A stretch of 46,876 nt of DNA. Source: Sideroxydans sp. GTDB lineage: Bacteria; Pseudomonadota; Gammaproteobacteria; Burkholderiales; Gallionellaceae. Each line of letters opens with the position of its first letter. Position 1 is the stretch's first letter. The DNA is taken from NCBI GenBank assembly GCA_013140695.1, contig JABFSI010000081.1, positions 1 to 46,876 of the forward strand, written 5' to 3'. Of this stretch, positions 1 to 10,049 are shown one piece after another. The position numbers were made by a program, and so were the translations under genes. Under the pieces are notes generated by a model that ran no database searches, was not told the origin of the DNA, and saw nothing but the letters and a program-made list of their open reading frames with translations.

Positions 1-136
1 CCCCCAGCTCCGACACCTCTTTGATTTCAGCCACGATGCGCTCAATGACGGCACGGTTAATACCGTAGCTGTCATCGCCCATCAAGGCTTCGCCAGAAAG
101 TTTAAGTAGGATGCGTTTATAGGCGGGAGCGGTCAT
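1..136 (-). CDS. pyrH: UMP kinase, N-terminal part (cut by window edge)
   Basis: Uridylate kinase phosphorylates UMP to UDP in cytoplasmic pyrimidine synthesis. Only the first 45 or so codons are inside the window, starting at an ATG at 134-136 on the minus strand. The visible N-terminus has the amino-acid-kinase start typical of bacterial PyrH: a lysine-rich beta strand followed by LKLSGEAL, then a GINR stretch. It begins 3 nt after the tsf stop codon, so it is the third gene of the classic rpsB-tsf-pyrH operon and is probably co-transcribed from the rpsB promoter. The C-terminal two thirds lie outside the window. Confidence 0.93.
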   Translation of the reverse strand, partial: MTAPAYKRILLKLSGEALMGDDSYGINRAVIERIVAEIKEVSELG

Positions 137-139
137 GGT

Positions 140-1039
140 TTAGCCTTTCTTCATAGAAGCAGCGACCGCAGCCACTTCAGCTGCGTAGTCTTCCACTTTC
201 TTTTCAATACCTTCACCCACAATAAACATCTTAAATGCAGTCACAGTCGCGCCTTTGCTCTTCAGCAATTGCTCGATGGTTTGCTTGCCATCTTCCGCTT
301 TAACAAACACCTGACCTAGCAAAGTCACTTCCTTAAGGAACTTTTGCACCGTACCTTCGGCGATTTTTTCCAACATCGCTTCTGGCTTGCCAGACTCTTT
401 AGCTTTTTCGATAGCGATACGACGTTCAGTTGCGATGTCTTCTGGATTCACCCCAGACGCATCAACTGACTTGGGCTTGCTTGCTGCGATATGCATGGCC
501 AAATCTTTGCCCAATGCCTCGTCGCCACCCGTGTAATTAACCATCACACCAATTTTGCTTCCGTGCAAATAAGTGGCCAGCTTACCCGTTGTGTTGTAAC
601 GCTCGATGCGACGCACAGTGATGTTCTCACCCAATTTCATCACCAAAGCCTTACGCACTTCTTCAACTGTGCCAGCGCCATTCACAAGAGCAACTGAAGA
701 CAATGCTTCCACATCTGCGGGTGCGCTTTGCGCGACGGTTTGCGCGACGTTTTTAGCGAACGCCACAAAGTCGTCATTCTTTGCCACAAAGTCAGTCTCA
801 CAGTTGATTTCTGCAACTGCACCCGTCTTGCCATCAGCCACCAAAAATGCACCTATAACACCTTCAGCGGTCACACGTGACGAGGCTTTACTTGCCTTTG
901 CGCCACTCTTAATGCGCAACAATTCTTCTGCCGCTTTAGCATCGCCTTGTGTTTCAACCAATGCATTTTTACATTCCATCATGCCGAGACCCGTAGCCTC
1001 GCGCAGTTCTTTCACCATACTTGCGGTGATATCAGCCAT
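140..1039 (-). CDS. tsf: Elongation factor Ts
   Basis: EF-Ts is the guanine-nucleotide exchange factor that recycles EF-Tu-GDP during translation. The protein of about 299 residues has the N-terminal UBA-like segment ([16 protein letters not shown]) and the conserved core motif ETDFVAKND that contacts EF-Tu. I chose the ATG at 1037-1039 (protein starting [10 protein letters not shown]) because it matches the family's start and has a GGAG ribosome site just upstream; an in-frame ATG seven codons earlier would add residues not seen in the family. It lies 78 nt after rpsB, with a hairpin terminator in the gap that may reduce read-through into tsf-pyrH. Confidence 0.97.
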   Translation of the reverse strand: MADITASMVKELREATGLGMMECKNALVETQGDAKAAEELLRIKSGAKASKASSRVTAEGVIGAFLVADGKTGAVAEINCETDFVAKNDDFVAFAKNVAQTVAQSAPADVEALSSVALVNGAGTVEEVRKALVMKLGENITVRRIERYNTTGKLATYLHGSKIGVMVNYTGGDEALGKDLAMHIAASKPKSVDASGVNPEDIATERRIAIEKAKESGKPEAMLEKIAEGTVQKFLKEVTLLGQVFVKAEDGKQTIEQLLKSKGATVTAFKMFIVGEGIEKKVEDYAAEVAAVAASMKKG

Positions 1040-1074
1040 ATCAAACTCCAATTCAGTCAATTACAAAATCTAGT

Positions 1075-1100
1075 TACAAAAAAGGGGGCTTGCGCCCCCT
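1075..1100 (-). terminator. Intercistronic hairpin terminator between rpsB and tsf
   Basis: Reading the minus strand, a 7-bp GC-rich stem (AGGGGGC with GCCCCCT, loop of 4) is followed directly by a run of T. This is the form of a rho-independent terminator. It lies just after rpsB and before tsf, so it probably acts as a partial terminator that sets the S2 to EF-Ts ratio. An intercistronic terminator at this place is also known in E. coli. Confidence 0.75.
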
Positions 1101-1117
1101 CGTTGTGGTGGGCTTGC

Positions 1118-1843
1118 TTACGCTGCTGCGCCAGCTGCGATTTCCGCAGTCAATGCATTCGTTGCTTGCTCACGACCTTCCAAAATAGCATCCGCCACAC
1201 CACGTGCGTACAAACGAATCGCTTGGCTAGAGTCATCATTGCCTGGAATGATGAAATCCACACCTGCTGGGCTATGGTTGGTATCCACCACGCCAATCAC
1301 AGGAATGCCCAGCTTTTGCGCTTCGGTCACAGTGCCTTTTTGGTAACCCACGTCGATAACGAAGATAGCCGAAGGTAAACCGTTCATGTCTTTAATGCCG
1401 CCCAAGCTGCGCTCCAACTTTTCCAGTTCGCGGCGCAATACTAGGCCTTCTTTTTTCGATGCTTTGTCGATGCTGCCATCCGCAATCATCGCTTCCAATT
1501 CTTTGAGGCGCTTGATAGAGATTTGCACAGTCTTGAAGTTAGTCAGCATACCGCCCAACCAACGGTGATCCACAAAAGGCGAACCCGAGCGAATCGCTTC
1601 TTCGCGGATGATTTCGCGTGCTTGGCGCTTGGTTGCAACGAACAGAACGCTGCCTTTTTTGGAGGACACTTTGCGAACTTCTTTCATCGCATCGTTGAAC
1701 ATCACGACGGTTTTTTCCAAGTTCACAATATGAATTTTATTGCGATGACCAAAGATATAAGGAGCCATCTTTGGATTCCAGAAACGTGTTTGGTGACCAA
1801 AATGGACACCGGCTTCCAACATTTGACGCATAGTTACTGACAT
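1118..1843 (-). CDS. rpsB: 30S ribosomal protein S2
   Basis: S2 is a structural protein of the small ribosomal subunit that binds late in assembly and helps dock S1. The 241-residue product is full length and shows the diagnostic N-terminus [16 protein letters not shown] and the internal GGMLTNFKT and [14 protein letters not shown] motifs. The ATG at 1841-1843 is preceded by an AGGA ribosome site. It is the first gene of rpsB-tsf-pyrH. The roughly 130-nt leader between the promoter at 1971-1999 and the start codon is long enough to hold the S2 autoregulatory structure known in other bacteria, but I did not fold it. Confidence 0.98.
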   Translation of the reverse strand: MSVTMRQMLEAGVHFGHQTRFWNPKMAPYIFGHRNKIHIVNLEKTVVMFNDAMKEVRKVSSKKGSVLFVATKRQAREIIREEAIRSGSPFVDHRWLGGMLTNFKTVQISIKRLKELEAMIADGSIDKASKKEGLVLRRELEKLERSLGGIKDMNGLPSAIFVIDVGYQKGTVTEAQKLGIPVIGVVDTNHSPAGVDFIIPGNDDSSQAIRLYARGVADAILEGREQATNALTAEIAAGAAA

Positions 1844-1970
1844 ATTATTTTCCTATCGTTAAGGGTTTAGTCTTCCACTCGCCAGCCTGATCCCAAAAAG
1901 GGACACCCCAACATGAACGAGTGTGTGAATTCCTATTCATTCAGCAAATTGCCGCCTAAACAGGGCGCGC

Positions 1971-1999
1971 ATTGTAACCGAAGCAGCACACTGGTTCAA
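1971..1999 (-). promoter_or_regulatory. Sigma-70 promoter of the rpsB operon
   Basis: On the minus strand there is a -35 box TTGAAC, a spacer of exactly 17 nt and a -10 box TACAAT, followed by GCGCGCCC. Spacing and sequence are near consensus. The GC-rich discriminator right after the -10 box is typical of promoters repressed by ppGpp, which fits a ribosomal protein operon. Transcription would start near 1964, leaving a leader of about 120 nt. Confidence 0.7.
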
Positions 2000-2090
2000 C
2001 TCAATCCAAGGGGAAAATTAGAGACTTTACATACACTTTCGGCTTGTTTGGCAGATGTGCCTGCCTAAAAGGCCTTCGCCAAGCAACCCA

Positions 2091-2930
2091 CTAGCCTGCT
2101 ACACGCACTTCCATACCCAGCGCTCGGATACGACTTGCAAAATTTTCCATTTGCTCTTTACTCAAGGCGGACATTCTTGCTGCCTCTTGTTGCAATGAGG
2201 GACGTGCCAAGCCGTAGAGCAGTACGCCTTGAGGCTTGTTGGGTTGATGCAGGGCAGTGGCAAGAAAATCCAAATAGTCGTTTTCATCTTGTTGGCTAGG
2301 TGCGATGCCATCCAAGGCGAACCAACATGTTTGTAGCCAAGTATTAGGACAGCAGCTGATGCTGGTGGCGAGGTTTTGCATAACCTTGTCCATTGTCATT
2401 TGGGTGTCGTTGATTTGCGCCATACCTGCTGCGCTTGCTCTATCCAGCTTGAACCAAACTTCGCCATTCAATTGTGCCATACGTCGCAAACCTTGCTGCA
2501 CGTTGTCGCGCTGCATGAGACTGCCATTGGTGATGAGCACCAGTTTGAGGTCGGCGGGTTTGTGTTTGGCGATAACTTCGATGACTTCGGCAAACGCCTG
2601 CGCGCTGGTTGGCTCGCCGTTTCCTGAAAGGGCGATGTCGTTGATGCGGCGCGCTTCAGGTGGCACGCGTTGCATGAAATCACCGTGCTGAAGGTCATGC
2701 AAAAATCCACTCAATTCTTTCTCCAGCAACACCAAATCGACGGGTGGTGCAGTCCCGCGAGTGAGATTGGGTACTTGGCAATAGATACAACGCCAGTTGC
2801 AGGCGTTATTGGGATTAAGATTGATGCCGATGGAGATACCTCCAGCACGACGCGAGACGACTGGATAGACATATCGCAGTCCCGCACTATCGCGACTGTG
2901 GTCAGTCGTGCTTAAAATCGTCTCACTCAA
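2091..2930 (-). CDS. Radical SAM domain protein (TTG start)
   Basis: This 279-residue protein carries the radical SAM signature CX3CX2C (CNWRCIYC, Cys44/48/51), which binds a [4Fe-4S] cluster used to cleave S-adenosylmethionine. A downstream LSGNGEPT stretch is like the G-E region that contacts SAM, and LVLITNGS fits the TIM-barrel core. It resembles the COG0731-type Fe-S oxidoreductases, whose substrates are not known to me. The start is a TTG whose TG overlaps the nlpD stop (TTGA), so translation is probably coupled to nlpD; there is no in-frame ATG before the cluster motif. It occupies the slot after nlpD where rpoS is found in most beta- and gammaproteobacteria. Confidence 0.8.
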   Translation of the reverse strand: MSETILSTTDHSRDSAGLRYVYPVVSRRAGGISIGINLNPNNACNWRCIYCQVPNLTRGTAPPVDLVLLEKELSGFLHDLQHGDFMQRVPPEARRINDIALSGNGEPTSAQAFAEVIEVIAKHKPADLKLVLITNGSLMQRDNVQQGLRRMAQLNGEVWFKLDRASAAGMAQINDTQMTMDKVMQNLATSISCCPNTWLQTCWFALDGIAPSQQDENDYLDFLATALHQPNKPQGVLLYGLARPSLQQEAARMSALSKEQMENFASRIRALGMEVRVAG

Positions 2931-3871
2931 GATTTAACCAATGGCAGGTATTTAGCGGGATCCACTGGTTTGCCCAGTTTGCGAATTTCAAAATGCAACT
3001 TCACTTGGTCGGCATCCGTGTTACCCATCTCGGCAATTTTTTGTCCCTTACTGACGCTCTGCCCTTCTTTCACCACAATCTGGTCGTTATGAGCGTAGGC
3101 GCTTAAGTAAGTTTTATTGTGTTTAATGATGATGAGTTTGCCGTAACCGCGCAGCCCACTACCGCTGTACACCACTTTGCCCGCCGCACTCGCCACAATC
3201 ACCTGACTCCGCTTGCCCGCAATATCCACGCCTTTTCGATTTGCGCTTTCGGAAAACCCTGCGATGACTTTACCGCGAGTGGGCATGCCCCATTCCAGCG
3301 GCTCGTCCACGCCATCCTCTTTTGCCAACGTGGGCGTGGAGGGTTTAGGCGTTACAACGGTTGGCATAACGACTACGGGCGCGACGTTTGGTGTTCCCTC
3401 TTCTTGCATGCGTTCGGCTTTGGCTAGGGCATCCTCGGCATAAATCAACTTACCCACTTTGGGTTGCAAACGCACGCCGCCCAATGCAGGACGGGGTTGT
3501 GCGGCAATGGGCTTGGCTTCTGGCTTGGTTGGTGCGATTTCATTCAGCGGCACATCTAAACTTAATTGTTGGCCAATTTTGATGGCGGAAGGGTCGCTTA
3601 AATGATTCAGTTCGGCCACTTCGCGGTAATCCACCCCATTCACAAAGGCAATGCTGTACAGCGTGTCGCCTTTTTGTACGACATAAATTTTGCGTGCGCT
3701 GGTAGGCAGGTGTGCCGTAGCAGGTGTGTGTGGCTCTCCGTTCACGCTGCGCTCTTCGATAGGCGCTTTACGATGGCTAGGAGCGGGAGCACCACATGCG
3801 GACAACAAAACGGCAACCAATGTTGCCGAGACTAACGCTGAATGTTTTTTGGAGAACGAAACGACTGTCAT
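2927..3871 (-). CDS. nlpD: NlpD-like LysM/M23 lipoprotein, probable amidase activator
   Basis: This is an outer-membrane lipoprotein acting on septal peptidoglycan. A lipoprotein signal ends in LLSAC with Cys26 as the lipidation site. A LysM peptidoglycan-binding domain follows at about residues 61-107 (VVQKGDTLYSIA), then a Pro/Thr-rich linker, then an M23/LytM domain at about 195-305. The M23 metal ligands are missing: the HxxxD position reads RKGVD and the second HxH reads KLH. E. coli NlpD has the same loss and works as an activator of the amidase AmiC rather than as a hydrolase. The gene overlaps pcm upstream by 4 nt and the radical SAM gene downstream by 4 nt. Confidence 0.93.
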   Translation of the reverse strand: MTVVSFSKKHSALVSATLVAVLLSACGAPAPSHRKAPIEERSVNGEPHTPATAHLPTSARKIYVVQKGDTLYSIAFVNGVDYREVAELNHLSDPSAIKIGQQLSLDVPLNEIAPTKPEAKPIAAQPRPALGGVRLQPKVGKLIYAEDALAKAERMQEEGTPNVAPVVVMPTVVTPKPSTPTLAKEDGVDEPLEWGMPTRGKVIAGFSESANRKGVDIAGKRSQVIVASAAGKVVYSGSGLRGYGKLIIIKHNKTYLSAYAHNDQIVVKEGQSVSKGQKIAEMGNTDADQVKLHFEIRKLGKPVDPAKYLPLVKS

Positions 3872-4524
3872 GTTTTTCCCGACAACAAAGGTACAAATTT
3901 CACCGCGTCCAAACGTGTTTCACGAAACCCCGCTTCAGTGCGCTCGAATAAATAAAGGTACTGCTCTTGCGTGCCAATCGGCAGCACCATTCTACCACCC
4001 ACGGCCAATTGTTCTTTGAGCGCATCCGATAGTGCAGGTGCTGCACACGCCATGATAATGCCATCGAAAGGCGCCCCATCGCTCAAGCCTGATGTGCCAT
4101 CGGCGTAACGCACATTCACATTGCGTAGCTTCAAATCAAACAATTGTTTTTTGGCGCGCAAATATAAAGGCTGGATACGCTCGACGCTATAAACCTCTTT
4201 CGCCACGTGCGACAACACCGCCGCTTGATAACCGCACCCCGTACCTACTTCCAACACGCGCCCCAGCTGCTTGCTATTGCGCAATATCTCCGTCATGCGC
4301 GCCACAATGTAAGGCTGCGAAATCGTTTGCCCGTGGCCAATCGGCAGTGAAACATCGTCGTAAGCGCGCGAAGATAAAGCCTCATCAATAAACACGTGAC
4401 GCGGCACACTGCTCATGGCGGCTAACACCACTTCATCTTGAATACCTTGCGTACGTAAACGTTCAATCATGCGACCTCGCGTGCGCGCCGAGGTCATGCC
4501 GATGCCTGCGTGCAAGGAATTCAT
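3868..4524 (-). CDS. pcm: Protein-L-isoaspartate O-methyltransferase
   Basis: Pcm methylates abnormal L-isoaspartyl residues in damaged proteins using SAM, starting their repair. The 218-residue protein has the family motifs [11 protein letters not shown] (about 61-71) and the SAM-binding [10 protein letters not shown] (about 91-100), then a VYSVE motif II region. Length is normal. The ATG start overlaps the end of surE by 4 nt and its stop overlaps nlpD by 4 nt, so surE-pcm-nlpD is a tightly coupled operon, as in many proteobacteria. Confidence 0.95.
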   Translation of the reverse strand: MNSLHAGIGMTSARTRGRMIERLRTQGIQDEVVLAAMSSVPRHVFIDEALSSRAYDDVSLPIGHGQTISQPYIVARMTEILRNSKQLGRVLEVGTGCGYQAAVLSHVAKEVYSVERIQPLYLRAKKQLFDLKLRNVNVRYADGTSGLSDGAPFDGIIMACAAPALSDALKEQLAVGGRMVLPIGTQEQYLYLFERTEAGFRETRLDAVKFVPLLSGKT

Positions 4525-5270
4525 GTATTACCACCTAACCACGCACGCACAGCCTCTATTTGACTGTATTGCGTGAGGTCGATTTGCAATGGCGTGATGG
4601 ACACACTGCCCTGCGCAATCGCGTGAAAATCGGTGCCTTCGCCCGCATCTTGCGCTTTACCCGCCGCCCCCACCCAGTACACGGGCTGCCCATGCGGGTT
4701 GCTACTTTTAATTACCGGTTCGGCTTTATGGCGCTTGCCCAAGCGCGTTACCTGCATCCCCTGCAATTGCGCATACGGCACGTCAGGCACATTCACATTA
4801 AGCAACCAAGGCTGGACGTGTTGTTCTTTTTGAAAACGTTGCACCAACTCCACCGCCACCCTGCCCGCCGTGTCGTAATGCACAGGTTCATGTTTAGCCA
4901 TCGAGATTGCAATGGCGGGGATGCCAAGCAGAAAACCTTCTGTGGCTGCCGCCACCGTACCCGAATAAATGGTGTCATCGCCCATGTTCGCGCCAGAATT
5001 AATACCCGACACCACCATATCGGGCTGCGTATCTAACATGCCCGTCACCGCCAAATGCACACAATCAGTCGGCGTGCCGTCCACATAATAAAAGCCACTT
5101 GCAGCGCGTTTCAGATTCAACGGCCGATTCAGAGTCAGCGAATTACTCGCTCCGCTGCGATCACGCTCCGGTGCGACTACCACCACCTCGGCAATCGCCG
5201 CAAGATGCTGCGCTAAACACGCCAGTCCAGCAGAAAAATAACCGTCATCGTTGGAAATTAAAATACGCAT
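4521..5270 (-). CDS. surE: 5'-nucleotidase SurE
   Basis: SurE is a metal-dependent nucleoside 5'/3'-monophosphate phosphatase that also acts on short polyphosphate in E. coli. The N-terminus [10 protein letters not shown] carries the metal-binding Asp pair (Asp8-Asp9), [11 protein letters not shown] supplies the conserved Ser/Asn loop, and [19 protein letters not shown] is the second metal/nucleotide motif. I chose the ATG at 5268-5270, which gives the canonical start; an ATG six codons upstream would add an atypical extension. It is the first gene of surE-pcm-nlpD and diverges from parE across a 186-bp gap. Confidence 0.95.
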   Translation of the reverse strand: MRILISNDDGYFSAGLACLAQHLAAIAEVVVVAPERDRSGASNSLTLNRPLNLKRAASGFYYVDGTPTDCVHLAVTGMLDTQPDMVVSGINSGANMGDDTIYSGTVAAATEGFLLGIPAIAISMAKHEPVHYDTAGRVAVELVQRFQKEQHVQPWLLNVNVPDVPYAQLQGMQVTRLGKRHKAEPVIKSSNPHGQPVYWVGAAGKAQDAGEGTDFHAIAQGSVSITPLQIDLTQYSQIEAVRAWLGGNT

Positions 5271-5413
5271 CAGAAAACTCGAATTCATTATGAGCGGCGA
5301 ATTTTACTTGAGAAGGGGATGCGGCCGCCTGATTCATTGCTTGATGCCTTGCGTGCTTGAACACACTCACCATCGAAATCTATTGCTTCATTTATGTCGG
5401 ATAGATAATAATG

Positions 5414-5427
5414 AGAACGCACGTTCT
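5414..5427. promoter_or_regulatory. 14-bp inverted repeat upstream of parE
   Basis: A perfect inverted repeat (AGAACG, 2-nt centre, CGTTCT) lies 29 nt before the parE start, in the surE/parE divergent gap. It follows an AT-rich stretch with a GATAAT -10-like box (5404-5409), so it would sit near the transcription start. It may be an operator or chance; it is not a LexA box. Confidence 0.3.
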
Positions 5428-5456
5428 GTACCCACACGCACTTCAATTTCGCATTA

Positions 5457-7427
5457 ATGACTATGGCAACTAACAAATACGACGAATCCAGCTTCAAAGT
5501 TTTACGCGGCCTAGAACCAGTCCGCCAGCGTCCTGGGATGTACACCAATCTGGAATCCCCCAACCATCTCATCGCCGAAGTCGTGGATAACGCCTGTGAT
5601 GAAGCTTTGGCTAATTTCGCCAAAAATATCAGTGTCATCGCCCATGCCGACGGTTCGGTGTCTGTGCAAGATGATGGACGCGGCATTCCTGTGGGCATTC
5701 ATGCCGAAGAAGGCATATCCGTCGTTGAAGTGGCTTACACCGTTCTGCACTCCGGCGGCAAGTTCGACAAGGATTCCGGCGGCGCTTATAAGTTCGCAGG
5801 CGGCTTGCATGGGGTGGGCGTGGCAGTCACCAATGCCCTATCCCTCAAGTTAGAAGTCACCGTACATCGCGACGGCGGCGAACATTTCATTCGCTTCATC
5901 AATGGCGTGGCGGCTGCACCATTAGCGCGTGTGGCGGAATGTCCAAAAAAACGTAGCGGCACGATGGTGCGCGCGTGGCCGGACTCTAAATATTTCGATG
6001 TGCCCAATGTCATCCTGCCGCAACTGGAGCGCGCGCTGCGCTCCAAAGCCGTATTGTTGCCCGGCGTGAAAGTCAGTTTATTCACTGAAAAAACTGGCGA
6101 GACCCGCACCTGGACTTATCCCGATGGCTTGCGTGGCTACTTGAATGAAGCCATGGCAGAGCAAGAAATGGCTGTGTCGATTTTTGCGATGGAGAAATTC
6201 ATTCCCAAGGGCGGCGATAGTGGCTATGCCGAAGGTGAAGGGGCTGCTTGGGCAATCGTGTGGTCGGCTGAAGGCGCGATTGTGCGCGAGTCTTACGTTA
6301 ATCTGATCCCCACTTGGTCGGGCGGAACGCATGATTCCGGCTTGCGGGATGGCGTCTTCAATGCGGTGAAAAGCTTTGCCGAGCTGCATGGCCTTTTGCC
6401 TAAGGGCGTTAAATTAGTGCCAGAGGATGTATTTTCACGCGCGAGCTTTGTGTTGTCTGCCAAGGTACTCGATCCGCAATTCCAAGGCCAAACCAAGGAT
6501 AAACTGGTGTCGCGTGATGCCTTGCGGTTGGTATCTTTGATGGTGAAAGATCCGCTCGATTTGTGGCTGAACGAGCACATAGACTTCGGCAAGCGCATCA
6601 CCGAACTGGCCATTCAACAAGCGCAAACCCGACTCCGCTCGGCGCAAAAGGTAGAAAAGAAAAAAGGCTCGTCTGTTGCTGTTTTGCCCGGCAAGCTCAC
6701 CGACTGTAGCTCCAGCGACCCCACGCGCACCGAACTATTCTTGGTTGAGGGAGACTCTGCGGGAGGGTCTGCCAAACAAGGCCGCAACAAAGAATTCCAA
6801 GCTGTGCTCCCCCTACGTGGCAAAGTGCTCAACACCTTCGAGGTGGAAAAAGACCGTCTGTTTGCCAACAATGAGATCCACGACATCTCAGTCGCCATCG
6901 GGGTTGATCCGCATGGCCCAGAGGACACGGTTGATTTATCCGGCATGCGTTACAACGGCATCTACATCATGGCCGATGCCGATGTTGACGGCGCGCACAT
7001 CTCCACCCTGCTGCTAACTTTATTCTTCCGCCACTTCTACCAAGTAGTGTTGGCGGGGAAAATCTATCTCGCGCAACCGCCCCTATTCCGCGTTGATGTG
7101 CCTGCACATGGCAAAAAGCCCATTCGCAAGATTTACGCACTCAACGAAGGTGAACTCTCTGGCATTGAAGATCGCCTACGCCAAGAAAAGGTGCGCGAAG
7201 GCAGCTGGAGCATCTCGCGCTTCAAAGGCTTGGGCGAAATGAATGCCGAACAACTGTGGGACACCACGCTCAATCCAGACACCCGCCGCTCATTGCGCGT
7301 TAATGTTGCGGCAGTGCCGTACCAAGAAAATATGGACATGTTCAACATGCTGATGGGCAAACACGAAGCCTCGACCCGCCGTGCCTGGTTGGAGTATCAC
7401 GGTAATGAAGTCGAGGGGGACATCTAA
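5457..7427 (+). CDS. parE: DNA topoisomerase IV subunit B
   Basis: ParE is the ATPase subunit of topoisomerase IV, which decatenates daughter chromosomes. The 656-residue protein has a GHKL ATPase domain (VVDNACDEA with the Mg-binding Asn, DDGRGIPV, GGLHGVGVAV), the transducer region, the Toprim motif LFLVEGDSAGGSA and the metal-binding DADVDGAHI. The C-terminal KGLGEMN motif is present and the length lacks the GyrB-specific insertion, so ParE is preferred over GyrB. The neighbouring parC agrees. The start may be the ATG at 5457 or the one two codons later; neither has a clear Shine-Dalgarno site. The stop abuts the parC ATG. Confidence 0.96.
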   Translation: MTMATNKYDESSFKVLRGLEPVRQRPGMYTNLESPNHLIAEVVDNACDEALANFAKNISVIAHADGSVSVQDDGRGIPVGIHAEEGISVVEVAYTVLHSGGKFDKDSGGAYKFAGGLHGVGVAVTNALSLKLEVTVHRDGGEHFIRFINGVAAAPLARVAECPKKRSGTMVRAWPDSKYFDVPNVILPQLERALRSKAVLLPGVKVSLFTEKTGETRTWTYPDGLRGYLNEAMAEQEMAVSIFAMEKFIPKGGDSGYAEGEGAAWAIVWSAEGAIVRESYVNLIPTWSGGTHDSGLRDGVFNAVKSFAELHGLLPKGVKLVPEDVFSRASFVLSAKVLDPQFQGQTKDKLVSRDALRLVSLMVKDPLDLWLNEHIDFGKRITELAIQQAQTRLRSAQKVEKKKGSSVAVLPGKLTDCSSSDPTRTELFLVEGDSAGGSAKQGRNKEFQAVLPLRGKVLNTFEVEKDRLFANNEIHDISVAIGVDPHGPEDTVDLSGMRYNGIYIMADADVDGAHISTLLLTLFFRHFYQVVLAGKIYLAQPPLFRVDVPAHGKKPIRKIYALNEGELSGIEDRLRQEKVREGSWSISRFKGLGEMNAEQLWDTTLNPDTRRSLRVNVAAVPYQENMDMFNMLMGKHEASTRRAWLEYHGNEVEGDI

Positions 7428-9842
7428 ATGACTATCCAAAACAACGACCAACCCACCCTCTTCCCCGATGAAGAAGTGAATGTGATTGAAACTGAAACAC
7501 CAGAAAACGCACCTGTTGCAACGGAAGGCAATGGCGGTGGAAAGCAATTCGCACCCCTCGCCCCCTTCCCCGAAGGCGATGATGTGCCGATCTCCATGTA
7601 TGCCGAGCGTGCCTATTTGGAATATGCCATCTCCGTCGTCAAAGGCCGCGCCCTGCCCGATGTATGCGATGGGCAGAAGCCTGTACAGCGCCGTATCTTG
7701 TACGCCATGCGTCAGATGGGATTGAGTCACGGCAACAAACACGTGAAATCCGCCCGAGTCGTGGGTGATGTGCTGGGTAAATATCACCCGCATGGTGACT
7801 CTTCCGCCTATGAAGCGATGGTGCGATTGGCGCAGGATTTCTCGCTGCGCTATCCACTGGTGGATGGACAAGGTAACTTCGGCACACGCGATGGCGACAA
7901 TGCCGCCGCCATGCGCTACACCGAGGCGCGCCTCACGCCGCTGGCTGATTTGTTGCTGTCTGAATTGGATATGGGCACGGTGGATTTCGTGCCGAATTAC
8001 GACGGTGCGTTCCAAGAGCCGGCCATGTTGCCAGCACGTTTGCCGATGGTGTTGCTGAACGGCGCATCGGGTATCGCGGTGGGTATGGCGACCGAGATTC
8101 CATCACATAACCTACGCGAAGTGGCTTCTGCTGCGGTGCAATTGGTACGCGATGCTAGCCTCTCTGATGAAGCACTACTTGCCTGCATTCCTGGCCCAGA
8201 TTTTCCGGCGGGCGGGCAAATTATCTCGTCTCCGCGTGACCTGCGCGACAGCTATTTGAGCGGACGCGGCTCTATCAAAATGCGCGCGCGTTGGAATGTA
8301 GAAGAACTAGCACGAGGCCAATGGCAGATCGTGGTGTATGAATTGCCGCATGGTGTTTCGACCAAAAAAGTGCTGGAAGAAATCGACGAGCTGAGCAATC
8401 CCAAAGTCCGCGCAAACAAAAAAAGCTTGTCGCCCGAGCAGGTACAGAACAAGCAATTATTGCTGTCCGTGCTGGATGCGGTAGCAGATGAATCTGATAA
8501 ATCACAAGCAGTTAGGTTGGTTTTCCAACCTAAATCCTCACGTCAAACCCAAGACGAATTGATGAACGTCTTGCTCACCCACACCAGTTTGGAATCCTCC
8601 ACTTCGCTCAATCTCACCATGATTGGGCTGGATGGCAGGCCGCAACAAAAATCACTGCCGCAGATCATTCGTGAGTGGGTCACATTCCGTTTAGCTACCG
8701 TGCGCCGCCGTTGCGAACATCGCTTGATGCAAGTCAACGACCGCCTGCATATCTTGGAAGGACGCATGGTGGTGTTCTTGAATCTGGACGAAGTCATCGC
8801 CCTTATTCGTGAATCTGACGATCCCAAGGCCGCATTGATCGCACGCTTTGAATTGTCCGAACGCCAAGCCGAAGACATCTTAGAAATCCGTCTGCGCCAA
8901 CTGGCGCGTATGGAAGGCATTCGCATCGAGAAAGAAATCAAGCAACTCGACAAAGAGCGCAAAGACCTCACTCGCTTGTTATCAAAAGAGAGCGCCTTGC
9001 GCGAGCAAGTCGCCATTGAGATCGATGCTGACATGCAAACTTTTGGTGATGAACGTCGCACCTTGATTCAAGAATCGCAACGCGCCGCCCCCGTCAATAC
9101 GGTGGTGGATGAACCCGTCACCGTGCTCATCTCCAAGAAACATTGGGGACGTACGCGCCAAGGTCACGGTCTTGATCTCACCAATTTACCCTTCAAAGAT
9201 GGCGATGGATTGCTGGCCAAGTTCGAATGCCGCACCACCGACCATTGCATTGTCATCTGCGATAACGGCCGTGCATGCAGCATTCCTATCGCACAATTCC
9301 CGTCAGGACGGGGCGACGGCGTACCACTTGCCACTCTTATCGAGCTCGCCAGTGGCGCCAAGATTGCACACGTGATTTGCGGTAAAGCAGATCAAGCCGT
9401 GCTCATCTCCACCTCGGCAGGTTATGGATTCACTGCCACCTTGGGCGACATGGTGGGCCGCAACAAGGCCGGCAAACAATTCATCAGCGTAGAAAAAGAA
9501 GCCATCCTGCCACCCGTCACCTACACCCCAACGGCACAATCTGTTGTGGCCGCTGCATCAAGCGATAGCCGCTTGTTGGTGTTCCTGTTGAGTGAGATGA
9601 AGCACCTGCAGAGCGGTGGCAAAGGCGTGATTGTGATGGGGCTAGCGGAAGGTGCCGAACTTGTTGCGACCAGTGTCATCAGCGAAGCCAAGGTGGAAGT
9701 CGGCGGCACGACCGGTTCGCGTGAACACACCATCAAGCTTTCTGGTGAAAACTTGCAGAGTTATTTTGGCAAGCGTGCGCGGGGGGGCAAAGCCTTGGCT
9801 GCGAAATTCAAACCCAGCAGATTTGTGCTGACATCGGTATAG
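7428..9842 (+). CDS. parC: DNA topoisomerase IV subunit A
   Basis: ParC is the DNA-cutting subunit of topoisomerase IV. The 804-residue protein has a roughly 45-residue acidic N-terminal extension, then the winged-helix region with the quinolone-resistance segment ([13 protein letters not shown], sensitive-type residues), and the catalytic tyrosine in [10 protein letters not shown] (Tyr164). The coiled-coil tower and a shortened C-terminal beta-pinwheel without the GyrA box follow, as expected for ParC. Its ATG directly follows the parE stop codon with no gap, so the two subunits are probably made by coupled translation in equal amounts. Confidence 0.96.
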   Translation: MTIQNNDQPTLFPDEEVNVIETETPENAPVATEGNGGGKQFAPLAPFPEGDDVPISMYAERAYLEYAISVVKGRALPDVCDGQKPVQRRILYAMRQMGLSHGNKHVKSARVVGDVLGKYHPHGDSSAYEAMVRLAQDFSLRYPLVDGQGNFGTRDGDNAAAMRYTEARLTPLADLLLSELDMGTVDFVPNYDGAFQEPAMLPARLPMVLLNGASGIAVGMATEIPSHNLREVASAAVQLVRDASLSDEALLACIPGPDFPAGGQIISSPRDLRDSYLSGRGSIKMRARWNVEELARGQWQIVVYELPHGVSTKKVLEEIDELSNPKVRANKKSLSPEQVQNKQLLLSVLDAVADESDKSQAVRLVFQPKSSRQTQDELMNVLLTHTSLESSTSLNLTMIGLDGRPQQKSLPQIIREWVTFRLATVRRRCEHRLMQVNDRLHILEGRMVVFLNLDEVIALIRESDDPKAALIARFELSERQAEDILEIRLRQLARMEGIRIEKEIKQLDKERKDLTRLLSKESALREQVAIEIDADMQTFGDERRTLIQESQRAAPVNTVVDEPVTVLISKKHWGRTRQGHGLDLTNLPFKDGDGLLAKFECRTTDHCIVICDNGRACSIPIAQFPSGRGDGVPLATLIELASGAKIAHVICGKADQAVLISTSAGYGFTATLGDMVGRNKAGKQFISVEKEAILPPVTYTPTAQSVVAAASSDSRLLVFLLSEMKHLQSGGKGVIVMGLAEGAELVATSVISEAKVEVGGTTGSREHTIKLSGENLQSYFGKRARGGKALAAKFKPSRFVLTSV

Positions 9843-9846
9843 AGAA

Positions 9847-9921
9847 TGGTGGGAGGTACAAGTTTCGAACTTGTGACCTGTCGCGTGTGAGGCGACCGCT
9901 CTACCCCTGAGCTAACCTCCC
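9847..9921 (-). tRNA. tRNA-Val (anticodon CAC)
   Basis: The minus strand folds into a full cloverleaf: acceptor stem GGGAGGT paired with ACCTCCC, D arm with GCTCAGGGGTAGAGC, anticodon stem GTCGC/GCGAC around loop CTCACAC (anticodon CAC, Val codon GUG), and a T arm with GTTCGAA. The 3' CCA is encoded. It is convergent with parC and divergent from gltX. Confidence 0.95.
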
Positions 9922-9936
9922 GATTGGAGGGTGCGA

Positions 9937-9966
9937 ATTTAAGCATAGCACTCTCAAACGGGTCAA
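9937..9966 (-). promoter_or_regulatory. Promoter of tRNA-Val
   Basis: On the minus strand TTGACC (5/6 to the -35 consensus), an 18-nt spacer and TTAAAT (4/6 to the -10) lie about 16 nt before the tRNA 5' end, so transcription would start a few bases upstream of the mature tRNA. It is back to back with the gltX promoter. Confidence 0.5.
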
Positions 9967-9970
9967 TTTC

Positions 9971-10000
9971 TTTATCGCGGCAAACCTTCTGACGTAAAAT
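9971..10000 (+). promoter_or_regulatory. Candidate gltX promoter with GC-rich discriminator
   Basis: A good -10 box TAAAAT at 9995-10000 is followed by GCGCGCC, the same GC-rich discriminator seen after the rpsB and tRNA-Ala -10 boxes. The -35 region (TTTATC, 18-nt spacer) is weak. It would place the transcript start about 43 nt before the gltX ATG. Confidence 0.45.
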
Positions 10001-10049
10001 GCGCGCCTCCGAAATTGGCCTTAACGCCCCTCATTTAGAAAGTATCACC

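Noticed and set aside
5414..5427. LexA or Fur box before parE
   Set aside because: The dyad does not match CTG-N10-CAG or the GATAAT-repeat Fur pattern.
7290..8015. 241-codon open frame on the minus strand across the parE/parC junction
   Set aside because: It lies fully antisense to two clearly real genes, has a His/Gln-rich composition typical of a shadow frame, and no ribosome site or known motif.
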